Source: Dioscorea cayenensis subsp. rotundata (Eukaryota > Streptophyta > Magnoliopsida > Dioscoreales > Dioscoreaceae). Taken from it: a DNA stretch of 64,000 bases. The stretch is taken from assembly GCF_009730915.1 (NCBI RefSeq), contig NC_052474.1, positions 5,305,501 to 5,369,500 of the forward strand, read 5' to 3'. The notes under the pieces were generated by a model. The model saw only the letters and a program-made list of their open reading frames with translations. It was not told where the DNA came from and did no database searches. Shown one piece after another: positions 1 to 11,500 of this stretch. The translations under genes were made by a program, and so were the position numbers. How positions within the stretch are numbered: the stretch's first letter is position 1; every line of letters begins with the position of its first letter.

Positions 1-85
1 TAATAGATACAGAATGCAATGATATCTAGTCTCAGTTGCCTATCACAGTATATTATGTATTAGAGTACTTCAAAGTTTAAACAAC

Positions 86-2942
86 CTTCAAGAGGAACCT
101 GTTCATTGTTATACCATCAGCATTAATGAAGTCAGTGTCTTCCTTTGGCAGCCCACATTCATGGAGCAAACGAAGCATCTGCTCCATCACTATGCTTACC
201 TATATAGCCAACATTAACACAGATTGAGATTAACTAAGAAACAATCATTTGTTGAATTGATTCAAATACATGTGTTTTCAGTGCTGACATACACAAAAAA
301 TAAAAAGTTTGAACATGTCACTGTAGAAGAATGCAATGCTGCCATGCTTCCTGGATTAATCACCATTATTAGCAAATATCTCTTGTGCTTGCAAATCACT
401 TTTAAATTCTTAAAATAAAATCCATTTAGTAAGAAGGTATGACATACATGGCCCTCCCCTGCAGTTTAGAGCTATTAAATAGTAATAAACTTTAAAAAAA
501 AAAAAAATCACGAACAATCTTAAATTTGCCAACACATCACAGGACCAGTCATGGCAGGTAAACCAATAAAATGTCAAAAGCATGTGGAACATGATCTAAG
601 CATGCATGTGCAGACCTTGCTATCAACTTTGAGAATTGGTTTATTGCCCATATAAAGCGCACCCATCAACTGCAGCAGAGGAATCTCTAATGGAAAATTG
701 AATGGAGTAACGATAGCAACCTGCATAAATAACAATAAAAATTTCACATACTTTCTGGATCTCACTTGATATCTCTCATTGGTAACACCAAAAGAAAAAA
801 AGGAATATTAAGAAGAAAGATATAAATATTTTCATTGACATTTATTTATAGGAGATTGACAAACCAAATTTATCAGAAAATAAGACTTACAGGACCATAT
901 GGCCAACGATAGCCATGGCTTTGTTGCCCAAGATGGTTGCCAGGCACAGCAAAGGACCGTGCAAGGAACCGCACCTGTGATAAGGGGTAAATACATCAAA
1001 ACAATACAAGTTATACTGCATTTAGGCCATTAAAAAAATCCACTTAATAAAATGAACCATCCAATGTGGACATGTACACTGATCAATACCATAGTTCTTG
1101 TGCTTCAAGCACATAAGGGTAGTAAGATCAGGATCTTTTCTTTACCTGATCTCCAGAAAAATTTTCCAAAAATTTTTGAGAAACAGTTACTTCAGCTAAT
1201 GCTTGATTGTAGCTTTTCGGAGAAACTCTTTGAATAAGTCTTGTGAAGAAATCAGAGACCTGGTAACATGGTTGAGATGAGAGAGATTTCAGGTCACACT
1301 GTGACATATGTTGATGGGGAGATTAAGGACAAGATAATAGGTGTGCATGAAAGCCAAGAAAAATTTATTGCTACTCTATGGCTACTTCATTGTTAAGATA
1401 AAAAGTGTTACAAGAGAAGGCTACCTCTGGTTGAGCAAGCATGTTGGCAGCTTTTGCGGAAATATCACCATACATAACATATCTACAAAAGATAATTATA
1501 TAAATTAGCTCAAACTAGATTTTTACCTTTTCAGACAAATCAAAAATAGAATCCAAGGACGGGTAATTGTCCTCTACGTTTTGAGGGGGCATATTTTTTT
1601 TTTAAAAAAAAAAGAAGCAAAAAAGGCATCAAAACTCAAGCCTTCAGAGTTGATGAAGTTGGACTGTATACTTCTGAGAAAAGGTGGCGATGAACTAAAT
1701 GCTCATAGACTTTTACAGAACAAAAATTTTATGCAAGAGAAATAACTGACAAGTGCCACATACCAATTATAATTTTTCTAATTTGTAGTCATAGCCCACA
1801 AATCGATTTGAAATTCATAGTGGGACTAACTCTAGCAAGGATTATAATGAAAGCTCCATTTTAGCTTGTGGTTTGAAGTTATTTTTCCTATGAAACAGAG
1901 ACCTCATATCAGAGTGGAGAAAACAAACCTCTCTGGTGATCTAAGTGGGTTATGGAGGCCGTATTTTGGACATTTGGATAAACTTTCCACAAATGGCTGC
2001 AAAAAGCATGGAAATCAATTAGATGTTTACCAGGAAAGGCTTTGTAATTGCATAATCCTAAGGTGATTAACATTTAGTTCAAATCTTGCTTAGGAATGTA
2101 TTGGTGAAAAAATCGTAACTCATTTCTCTTAAGAAAAAAAAAATCAGGGAAAGCAAGAGACTAATAAGCATGCTAGTTAATACCTCAATGTCTGCCTCAT
2201 GAACTTCGGCGACCTTAATAAATCGCTCTCCATTTAAGGGATCAATGATCCAGTTCCAACTATTAGACCCTGTCCACTTACCCTGCACTAAACATACTCA
2301 TTATTGCATGCTCAAGTTCGGCAAGTTTCATCACTAAGCTTTCACTGACCAAGAATTCAACTAAGGCCCATAATAACACTGCCATTTGATCCATTTTCAA
2401 CATGACATAATACTTAAAAGTAATTTTTCTGATTTTATTTCACTGGTTTAGAAAGGATGATTAACCATTTTCACTTCCACGAACCTCTAGCTCGGGAACC
2501 AGCCTCTAAAATACACTCCACACATCAATTGAGCAAGTGTGCAAATAGTGCATGTTAAGTGAGTGAATGCAATCACATGAGTTAAAAAAAAAACCGTAAT
2601 TTGTTTGCTCACTCATCAATGATACCAGAAAAACTGAAAAAAAGGAGGAATTACCAAACAACAACACACAACAATATCTATCAAGCATCATACCCAAGTT
2701 CTGCACTTCAGCAGGGTGAGAACCCGAAATTTCCACAGCTGCTACAGTTGCAAAAGGGGGTGAAGATGAATGTATCCTTCTGGAGAGCATCAAACAAACG
2801 GATCACATATACGAGCACGCAAAGAGGATCGCAAACAGTAAAAGGAGTACCTGGAAGCGAGGAAGAGGGAGGAGGAGAGCCAATTCCCGGCGAATCGCGG
2901 AGCAATGGAGGTGATTCCTCGGCGAGAGAGAAGGCGAGACAT
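86..2942 (-). CDS. P5CDH: Delta-1-pyrroline-5-carboxylate dehydrogenase (ALDH12 family), 5' part only
   Basis: This mitochondrial enzyme oxidises P5C/glutamate semialdehyde to glutamate in proline breakdown. Nine exons can be read on the minus strand: 2942-2851, 2779-2694, 2287-2184, 1996-1929, 1482-1425, 1259-1146, 974-891, 720-616 and 199-86. Phases match throughout and GT-AG borders are used. The N-terminus, starting MSRLLSRRG, is basic and serine-rich like a mitochondrial transit peptide. It is followed by PFATVAAVEISGSHPAEVQ, then GKWTGS, FVESLSKCP, FLARSFAVPGNHLGQQSHG and VAIVTPFNFPLEIPLLQLMG. These blocks are characteristic of plant ALDH12A1. The window ends inside the gene, so the catalytic cysteine and C-terminal half are missing for that reason and not through decay. 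The ATG at 2942 was chosen because it gives a transit peptide that splices in phase to the conserved block; a downstream ATG at 2790 also exists. Confidence 0.92.
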
Positions 2943-5602
2943 TGGTGGAGATCGAAGAATGAATGGGAATCGGATTCAGTGGAGAGGTGGGATGATGAAA
3001 AAGGAATTGAATCGTGTGCCGCCGAGACACTTCGATTTTGGTTTTTTTTTTTTTTTTTTAATAATTATTTTTATTTTAATTTATTTAAATGATAAAATAT
3101 AATTTTGTTATAATATTAAAAAAAAAGTAAATTTTCATATTTTTTTCTTATATCACTTTGTGTGTGTTTTTTTTTCACATTATTTATTCTTTTTAATTAT
3201 TTTTTTAATAAAAATGATAAATGAGGCTCTATAAAGAGATTGTTATAAAGACGTGTATAATGATGCACTAGTTATAAATGGTTTAACAACCCTTTTAATA
3301 TTTATCATATGGACCGGACATGTAATATATATCCAAAATAATATATTATGGATTATAACCCATAGTTATAAATTTTCTATGTTTTGCAATATATTCAACA
3401 TTATTTCTATAGTATTACATAGTGTTGCTACCCTATTGATGACGAAAGGATTTGACCAATCGTCTCTCCTACTCATGTTGTGTTAGGTAGAGTTCAACCA
3501 TTATAATTGTGAATAATTATATATTTTATGTTGTTTAAATCATATTTATTAAAAATAAAAATATTAAAATCTCTTTGTAAAACATGCAAATATATATAGA
3601 AGGATCATCATATTGCCTTCTATACATTGGTTAATCATGAGCGGTATACATTGGTTAATCATGAGCGGAAGGGCTTAAAGTTATCCTTTCATATATGTGA
3701 GTTAAATTAATTATAATTAAGAATGAGATTAAAATAAATGAAGTGTAGTACTAAAACTCTTGAGCTCTCTTGGGTTCCATCCTTGAGGTTGAGCTTTTAT
3801 GTTGTTTAGTATTTGTGGTGCTTGTTTTACATGTATTCTCTACAACTAGTGGACTTTATTTGCTATTTTTCTCTGACAATATTTGTATCTCGTTATATTT
3901 TTTTTTATTTGTTGTGTGCTCCCTAATTTTTTTTTAATATATATCCATTTTATCATAAACAATAATAATAACAATAATAAATGAAGTGTTTATCATTAAA
4001 ATATTTTTCGTGAATTATTTTAATAGAAAAATATCTTATATGTACTAAGCCAATCATGTAAATTTCTTGTAGATTTGAATCTAAACTTTCTAATTAACCG
4101 AGCGGGTTCACTGATATATATATATATATATATAATTAAAAACTAATTAGTGTTTTAAAGAAAGGACAAAAACTAAGGAAAATAAAATTTTAAAAGCAAT
4201 GTAAAATGAAAGAAATTATAAAGCTTTTGCGTAGTATTTACTCTGAGAATTCTATTTTCTTTGAATGTTTCCATGATTATGTCACAAACCCAACAACATT
4301 AGAAATTTTATTTTCCTTGAATGCATAAAGTGTATGTATGAGCATCATAAGATATATATAAAACAAGAAAATTCTAAAGTTTTTTAAATAAATAAGTTAT
4401 ATTAAGCTCACAAGAACTTTGAACATGAACTTGTTCATAAGTAATGTGATTATGTGATATAAATAAACAATGAGAATCAATCTCACTAAATTAGAAGAAC
4501 TCTATAAAGAAGAAAAGTTTGTAAATAGGTTGTGATTTAACAAGAGTTAAGACTTAGGAGTTCATATTATGACTGATGGAGGTTTTCACACACACACACA
4601 CACAACCTTAATTTGTTAAGTGAGAAGAACTTCAATCCCAAAATGAATGTTTTTGTTGTCCTAATATAAAAACATTAATCTGTTGGAAAGATCAAAGCAA
4701 GATCAGATATAATAGAACATCAACTATTTTTTGCAAAGGTATTAATTTGAATATATGCTCCAAACTTTTCCATTTTATTGAATTAAGTCATGACTGTAAT
4801 TGCCTCTTTAGCTCCGCAAGCGGATCATTTTTTCAAATGTCTCCTTTTCTAGAATGAAGAAATAAACAAAGAAGAACAGTAAAATAGACATTTGCCAAGC
4901 ATTGAACGGCACTCAGATAGCTCTCTTCTATATTTCATCTACTTTCATTGTGTATATATATTCCTAAAAGTTAACAAATTAATTTGACTAACAATGGATA
5001 TTCAATGTTTTATCTCATTTTGAATTTGAGATTAATATTGTATATTAGAAGAGGTGCTTATGACTTCTATATATATATATGTATAAAATATATATTATCT
5101 CCTACTGAAATTTCTGCAGTTATAGGTTCACCTAATCTTTTTTAAAAACTTTAACAGCTAGCATTGATGACATTATAAGCTTAAGATGGTCAACTTAAGA
5201 GAAATCATTAGCTTGAGTAATTAGACTTGAATTTTTAGCAATGAGAGTTGGCAAAGAACATGTTTCAAAGTTTCAGCAAATTAAGAAAGTAGAGAAGAAA
5301 AATTAAAGGCCAAGTTCTGACTTGAGTTTTTAAACAACAATGTAGAGTTTTCATTCATGTAGGAAATGAGATCACCTTGGATCATGTATCACAAACAATG
5401 GAGGTCAACTATGACCAAGACAAGGGAATCTAACAATTAGAAGAAACACAAGAAGGGAAGGTTCAAAAGAAGGCCGAAGAATAAGGCTTGAAGAGCTCAA
5501 TAGAGTTGAATTAGCCTTTATTTTCTTCTTTTCCTTGTAAGTCAAACATGTGAGGCTCTGGTACTTCATAAGAAGAAGAGTGCAAGCATTAAAGAACGAA
5601 AA
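2943..5602. other. AT-rich intergenic region
   Basis: This 2.66-kb region separates the divergent P5CDH and WRKY genes. I see no coding exon. It holds homopolymer and TA/CA microsatellites (for example a CA run near 4590 and TA runs near 4115) and one exact 24-bp tandem duplication at 3621-3668. The part nearest 5602 probably carries the 5' UTR and promoter of the WRKY gene. Confidence 0.6.
3621..3668. repeat. Exact 24-bp tandem duplication
   Basis: Two identical adjacent 24-bp copies, 3621-3644 and 3645-3668, begin with tatacattggtt. The identity points to a recent duplication. No function is apparent. Confidence 0.9.
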
Positions 5603-6957
5603 ATGGAGGTTGGTGATGATCAATTGATGCTGAAAATATCTTTAGATGTTAAAGAAGACAAACCTGCCAATGCTCGAGATCAAGATATTGTAAAGGTATA
5701 TATATTATCTTCTTCTTCTTCTTCTTCTTAATTCGTCGTCATTAATTATTATTTATATATATATATATATATATCTTTGGAAAAATATTATGTATTTGTT
5801 CACTTATATAGATTGATCAAGAGATGACAGAAGAGAATGAAAAATTTAAGATGCTCATGCATTTCATGGACGCTAAGAAACCGATCGAAAAAGGCGAGGA
5901 AGAAACTGAGCTTCTGTCACTTAGTCTTGGGCTGTTTTCAAATAAAGTACTAGAGAAGAAGGAAGAGAAGATCATTGCAAGCATTAAGAGAAAACAAGAA
6001 GATCACCAAATCAAGGATGCATTGAGTCCTGGTATAGACATGAAGTTTTTAAGTGAACATCAAGAAGATCATAAGATCAAGAGCTTGAGAAATGGAGATC
6101 ATGAGGTTCTACAACAAGCTCATGATAAAAGATTTAGAGTTTCAGTTAGAGCCAGATGCGATGGACCAACCGTATGTGTATATATATATATATTAAGTTT
6201 CGATTCAATCTAAAAGCTTAAGCTGATAGAATAAGATCAAACATTTGATCTCAGATGAACGATGGATGTCAATGGAGGAAATATGGACAAAAGACGGCGA
6301 AAGGAAATCCCTGCCCTAGAGCATATTACCGATGCTCAGTTGCGCAAAACTGTCCGGTCAAAAAACAGGTGAACAAGACTAAGACATGTGTATTCATATC
6401 CATATTTAGTTAATTAACTGATGTGAAATTATTCTAAACAGGTGCAGAGATGCATGGAAGACATGTCTATATTGATCACAACATATGAAGGCAACCATAA
6501 CCATCCACTTCCATTCTCCGCAGCCACCATGGCTTCAACCACCTCCGCGGCAGCCTCCATGCTCATGTCTGGCTCGTCGGACTCTCAACCGCAAACCAGT
6601 ACTACTGTCTCTGCCGGCCTTCATACAACAACATCAAATACTACTCTATTAAGCAAAGAAAATTTGATCACAGATTCGATAGCGCATGCGATAACAACCG
6701 ATCCATGCTTCCGGTCAGCATTAGCAACTGCCATTGCATCTTATATTGGAGTTCATGGAGCTCAAAGTAGATGGGAGAGTTCTTCAGCTGGACATGGAAG
6801 GGATCAGGAAAGGCATGGTGCTGGTTCAGTGATTAGTTCTGGTAATAACCTGGAGAACTTGACGTTTTCCCAATCATTGATGGGGTTTTCTGGAGCTAAG
6901 AGTGCATCTTCATCTCCAGTTGAGGATAGGGGGCAGTACATTAATGGGATGAAATGA
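5603..6957 (+). CDS. WRKY transcription factor, group IIb type
   Basis: Four exons (5603-5695, 5812-6171, 6255-6368, 6442-6957) give 360 aa. The single WRKY domain has WRKYGQK at about residues 157-163 and an intact C-X5-C...H-X-H zinc finger (CSVAQNC then HNH). The intron between exons 3 and 4 falls just after CPVKKQ, the usual place for group IIb. The sequence after the finger ([23 protein letters not shown]) also fits IIb, as does [20 protein letters not shown]. The N-terminal region is short. It shows only a weak coil ([14 protein letters not shown]) in place of the long leucine zipper common in this group. It also carries LSLSL at about 66-70, which matches the LxLxL EAR repressor pattern. 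The protein should bind W-box DNA in the nucleus. Confidence 0.9.
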
Positions 6958-7549
6958 GACTTTGAGTTTGTTCTTCATTAATTGGTACTGAACGAATTAA
7001 GGAATTAAGTAACACGCATGAGATTACATGTCGACCTTTTCTTTTTTCTTTTTTACAAAGTGGATTCTGTTAATTTATTTTCGGTAAAATATATAAATTG
7101 CTAATTAAAATTTGTCTTGATTATTTTTTCATAAACTTGATTATTTTTTGTTAAATTTTTTCTATTACCTGTAAGCATACATATGCTTGGCGCAATTTTA
7201 GTTTCTTATGTATATATATATATATATATAATTATATATACATAAAATTTTTCAAACACGCTTTAGAAATAAGATTAAAAATGTTATTTTCTATTTTTAT
7301 TGATGACTGTTGGATGAATTTTGATAAAAATATCAAATTTATTAATTTGGTCTTCTAACTCAAATTGGTGTCAAATAACTAAAACTCCAAAATTGTTATT
7401 ATTATTTTAATTTTATTTCTCAAGTTTTGTGGATTGAAATCACTCTATTTGGAATTTTAAAAATTAAAATAATTTATTTTTTAATCAAGAAATTAATAAC
7501 TATAAATATAACATTCTCACAGGTTATATTTCATTCTCCTTCTAACCTA
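6958..7549. other. Intergenic, AT-rich
   Basis: This stretch lies between the WRKY stop codon and a LINE tail. It contains the 3' UTR of the WRKY gene and a TA microsatellite near 7210-7240. I see no other feature. Confidence 0.5.
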
Positions 7550-8210
7550 AAAATTTACCTCGAGAATTTGGGATTTTTTTCAAGAGCACACTAAACATTC
7601 CTTCTCTTCCAAATTCGCTTGAGCAGGTTTGGTCCACTTGGATTTCTTCCCTTGGTGTGCGCTTGCGCATTTTCTGGGACCTCCTTTTCAGAGCAATTTT
7701 TTGAAACATCTGGTTGGAAAGGAACAATCGTATTTTTAATCTTACCTTTACTTCTACTGCATCTATTCTTATTAAAATTTCTCATGTGTTAATTAATTGG
7801 TGCTCTGTAGCTAAAGATTCGACACAGCAAGTTTCCAACGAGTCCATTATGACTGTCAAGAGCTCCCTCGACTTCCTGAGCGCCAGATCTGCGGACCTCG
7901 CCAGCAATTCACCGCCTTCTCAACCCCATGAGTGATCCCTCTGGACCCGGCTGAGCTGACCTCTACTGCGTCTTGGTGGACTTTGTCTCCCCAGCTCCTG
8001 GTTGTGGATCTTTGTTTGGGTTCTTTTCTGTTGTTGCTTTTTTCTCATTGTATTGTTCTGTTACACCGCTGGTGTTGCATCCTCCTCTTTTCTCTTTCCT
8101 CTGTTTTTTTCTTTTATTTGTTTGTCTTAGTCGCCTGTTGTTGTTTTCGGCTTTTTCTTTTTTTTGAATAAATCAGTGGTTTATCCACTTTTATATATAT
8201 ATATAAAAAA
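7550..8210 (+). mobile_element. 5'-truncated LINE (L1 type), 3' end only
   Basis: One frame reads VWSTWISSLGVRLRIFWDLL, then NIWLERNNRIFNLTF and ASILIKISHVLINWC. This is the W-x-ERNxRIF pattern of the C-terminal part of plant LINE ORF2, after the zf-RVT domain. One in-frame TGA interrupts it before NIWLERNN. A T-rich 3' UTR follows and ends in the hairpin AGTGG-TTTAT-CCACT at 8175-8189, then a TA/A-rich tail to about 8210. The same hairpin ends two other LINE copies here (9825 and 13355). No clear target-site duplication was found, so the 5' limit is approximate. Confidence 0.75.
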
Positions 8211-8593
8211 AAAGGTTAGAATCCCTCCTAGCTCAAGAGGTCCTAATTTCTCTAAGGATTTATGAAAAAAACCAAAAATACCCGTTTGCTTATTAAAATT
8301 TATAAAAATATATCTCTCAATTAAATAAAAAAAACACAATATGTATATTTTTTTTTTTAGAAAATACGAATTTATAAAATTATCAATCAACCATTTAGAT
8401 ATTTTACCAAAAAAAAAAAACATAACAATATTTGACGTGGTGAACATGCATGCAAAGTTGGCCAGATTAAAGACACATGTCCCACAAACAAAAAATTAAC
8501 AAGCACTTTACCAAATCACTCTCATCCATCTCCTTCAAACCTTCAATGGAGAAGAACTGCACCTAATCTCTAATCCAATCCAAGAAACTAGAA
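8211..8593. other. Promoter/5' UTR region of the CBS protein gene
   Basis: This AT-rich spacer lies between the LINE tail and the ATG at 8594. The last 100 bases are C- and A-rich, like a plant 5' UTR. No distinct TATA box was assigned. Confidence 0.4.
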
Positions 8594-11500
8594 ATGGCAC
8601 AAGAGACACAAGCAAAAATCCCATCCTGTGATTCATACTTTGAGGCAATCCAATCCAGGAAAAAACTGCCATTCCCTCTCCAACAAGTTCTCACCTCTGC
8701 CTTCTCTCAAATCCCAGTCTCTTCATTCCCAGATGTTCCTTCTGGCAAAGGTCACAAGAATTATTACTCACCATTCATGCTTGTTCATCTTCATCTTTTG
8801 ATCTTTATTATGACATATATATATATATATATATAGATATATTTCTGAATTGATTTGATGTGCAGTGGTGGAAATTGAGGAAGATACAAGCATTATTGAT
8901 GCAGTGAGGGTGCTGTCAGAGAACAAGATAATGGCAGCCCCAGTGAGGAATTCAGGAGCAAGAGATGATTTGGATTGGAAACAGAGGTATCTGGGGATTA
9001 TTGATTACTCTGCAGTGATTCTTTGGGTGATGGAAAATGCAGAGCTTGCTGCTATGGCATTGTCTGCAGGCACTGCAACTGCTGCTGGGGTGGGATTGGG
9101 TGCAGTTGGTGCAATGGGAGCTGTGGCTCTTGGAGCTACTGGTCCTGCTGCTGTGGCTGGGCTCACTGCTGCTGCCGTCACTGCTGCCATGGCCGGAGGA
9201 TTTGCTGCAGAGAAAGGCATGGGAAGGGATGCTCCCTCTGCTGTTGATCATTTGGGAGAGGATTTTTATAAGATTCTTCAGAATGAGGAGCCTTTCAAGT
9301 CCACCACTGTGAGCAAATTCTGAGTTTTTTTTGTCTTGATTAATGTTCTCTGTTTCTTGGGTTTTTTGTGCGGTATAATTTGTTTCAATAATTCAGTGTG
9401 TTGAATATGATAACTGGATTATTGATTGTGAGAAAATTGGCATTTCTAGAGCTTCTGCTTTGCTTAGTTTTTCTGAATTACTGTTTATGATGAATGTTTA
9501 CGACTGTCAAGTCAAAAACTGAGTATACTTTTGCCAAACTTCTTTGATGCTTGGTTCTTTCTGAATTTTTCTGCAGATTGGATTCTTTCTAATCCCTAGA
9601 TTATCGCTTTATTTTAATGTTTAGGGATGAAGATTGCCCTATGTTCATTGGTAATGTGTTAATTTTTTGTCTGCCAAATTCATCAATGTGAGCATAACTG
9701 AGTGATTTTTATAATCTGTATTGATGAATGATGATCACTTGATCATTGTTTATTTATATTAGGATAATTATTCTAATGAATGAATGCTGATAAATATGTG
9801 TGTGTGTGTTTAATTTTTGAAAAAGTGGATAAACCACATATCATTCAAGAAAAACAGAACAACCACTAGGTGTGAAAAAAATACAAATAAACAAGAAAAC
9901 AACACAATAAGAGCAAAGGAAAGGTGACGGCAGAAGAACATTCCCGCCATCTAGAAAGGAAGAAATAATCCTATTTCTCCCAAAGCTCCGGGTCTATCCC
10001 ATTGATCGGTCGACCACCGGGGATATCGACATGGGGTTCTATCATCACCAAACTGCTTTGAACTCTAGTGATAGAGTCTAATAGCTTTCTTTTCCTTGCT
10101 TTTGGAACTGCCACAACAGTCCAATGAAATGAAAGATTCTTCATAAACTCAATGCACCATGCACCAGTCTTTCCCAGTACCTCCATCAACTTGTGGACCA
10201 ATACCAGTCGCTTGGGCAACCACCAAATTTTCATTCTCCCAAATCTCATATTCAACATTGTAAGCATCTTCCGAAATAGAGGATGACCAAAATGTAAAAA
10301 TTCTTGAAAATTTTTAGGAATTAATGGCGAAACCCCATGGAAAGGAACCCAATCAAAGCCATGAGGAGGGGGTTTCAGCAAATCACCAAAATCTTCCTTT
10401 GAACGCTCAGCTTCAACAATTGGGTCTAAGTTTGGATTCACATGAGATTTGGGTTGATGTGTTTCTATCACAATCAAATGGGCTATCTGGTTACCCTCAC
10501 CAAGAGTAGCCCAATACGGCCCATCATGTATCTTAGTTGTTTTAATATCCAGAAGGTCCATATCAACATTTGCACGTGAGTCAATTAAACCCAAATTCCT
10601 CATATCATCTTGGAATGAGGAACGTTGGACACGTAGTGGATTCATAGACTCATGCGTTGGTTTCATCTTCACCAAATTGCTCTGACATGATGCAGCCTCA
10701 CCCAATGGGAATATGACACCGTTGTGCACATTCATCGAGGACTGTCCTATGGCCTGGTCAACAACAGCTAGTGGCTTCACCAAGATCGAGACAACCAATG
10801 TTAGTCCATCGGTTCTTAGTGATTGACCAATGGTTCGTAGCACCACCGTGAGACGAATTGGATCCATGGTTTGACGATCATCCGACGACAACATACGGGA
10901 GGCAGAAGCCTTGAAAGCAGTCGCCTCAGGAGCTAAGCACGTCGGACAGGTCTCAACCACCACCGTAGTGACCTCAGGAGTTGAGGTCGTCAGACAGACA
11001 GATGGGAGGCCAACACACCTCTGTTTCCCAGACCTATGCACCACGCATCGAGACTCAGCTGTCATTGCCCAATAGGTACGTGCATCCTTGTGACCATCAG
11101 GCCATCCGAATGATACACTGGGTAGACCCATGTCAACGTTACAGGAGAAGATCTCCACCGTAGCCGGAGCATCAACGAAAAGCCCACCCGAAATTCTAGA
11201 AGGATACCTATCCCAAACATTGCCTCCTTCATCTCCAACGCCAACACTAACCACGCTGGACACCACCACCGGCAGCTCACCCAATGGGATATCCAGGCCC
11301 CCGTGGGAGCAAGGCTCAACCACCGCATGAGGCTCACTAAAAACTAATCCCAGCCCACCGTGAGAGCGAGGCTCCACCATGACTGATATCTCACCCGAAG
11401 ACCATCCTTTGCCTCCATTTTCTTCAGCACCTTGGTGAAGGACTGTCTTACGTTCCACTCTATCTCCAGTAGCATGCCTCGCCGAAGAGTCTTGATGACT

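Noticed and set aside
2601-3092. 163-codon plus-strand ORF at the P5CDH 5' end
   Set aside because: It overlaps the first two P5CDH exons antisense and ends in a poly-Phe run from a T stretch.
7932-8171. Leu/Phe/Cys-rich ORFs
   Set aside because: T-rich 3' UTR of the LINE tail, not a protein.
9023-9312. Cys- or Leu-rich alternative frames over the CBS protein exon
   Set aside because: Frame shadows of the Ala/Gly-rich block. The other frame joins in phase to conserved CBS exons.
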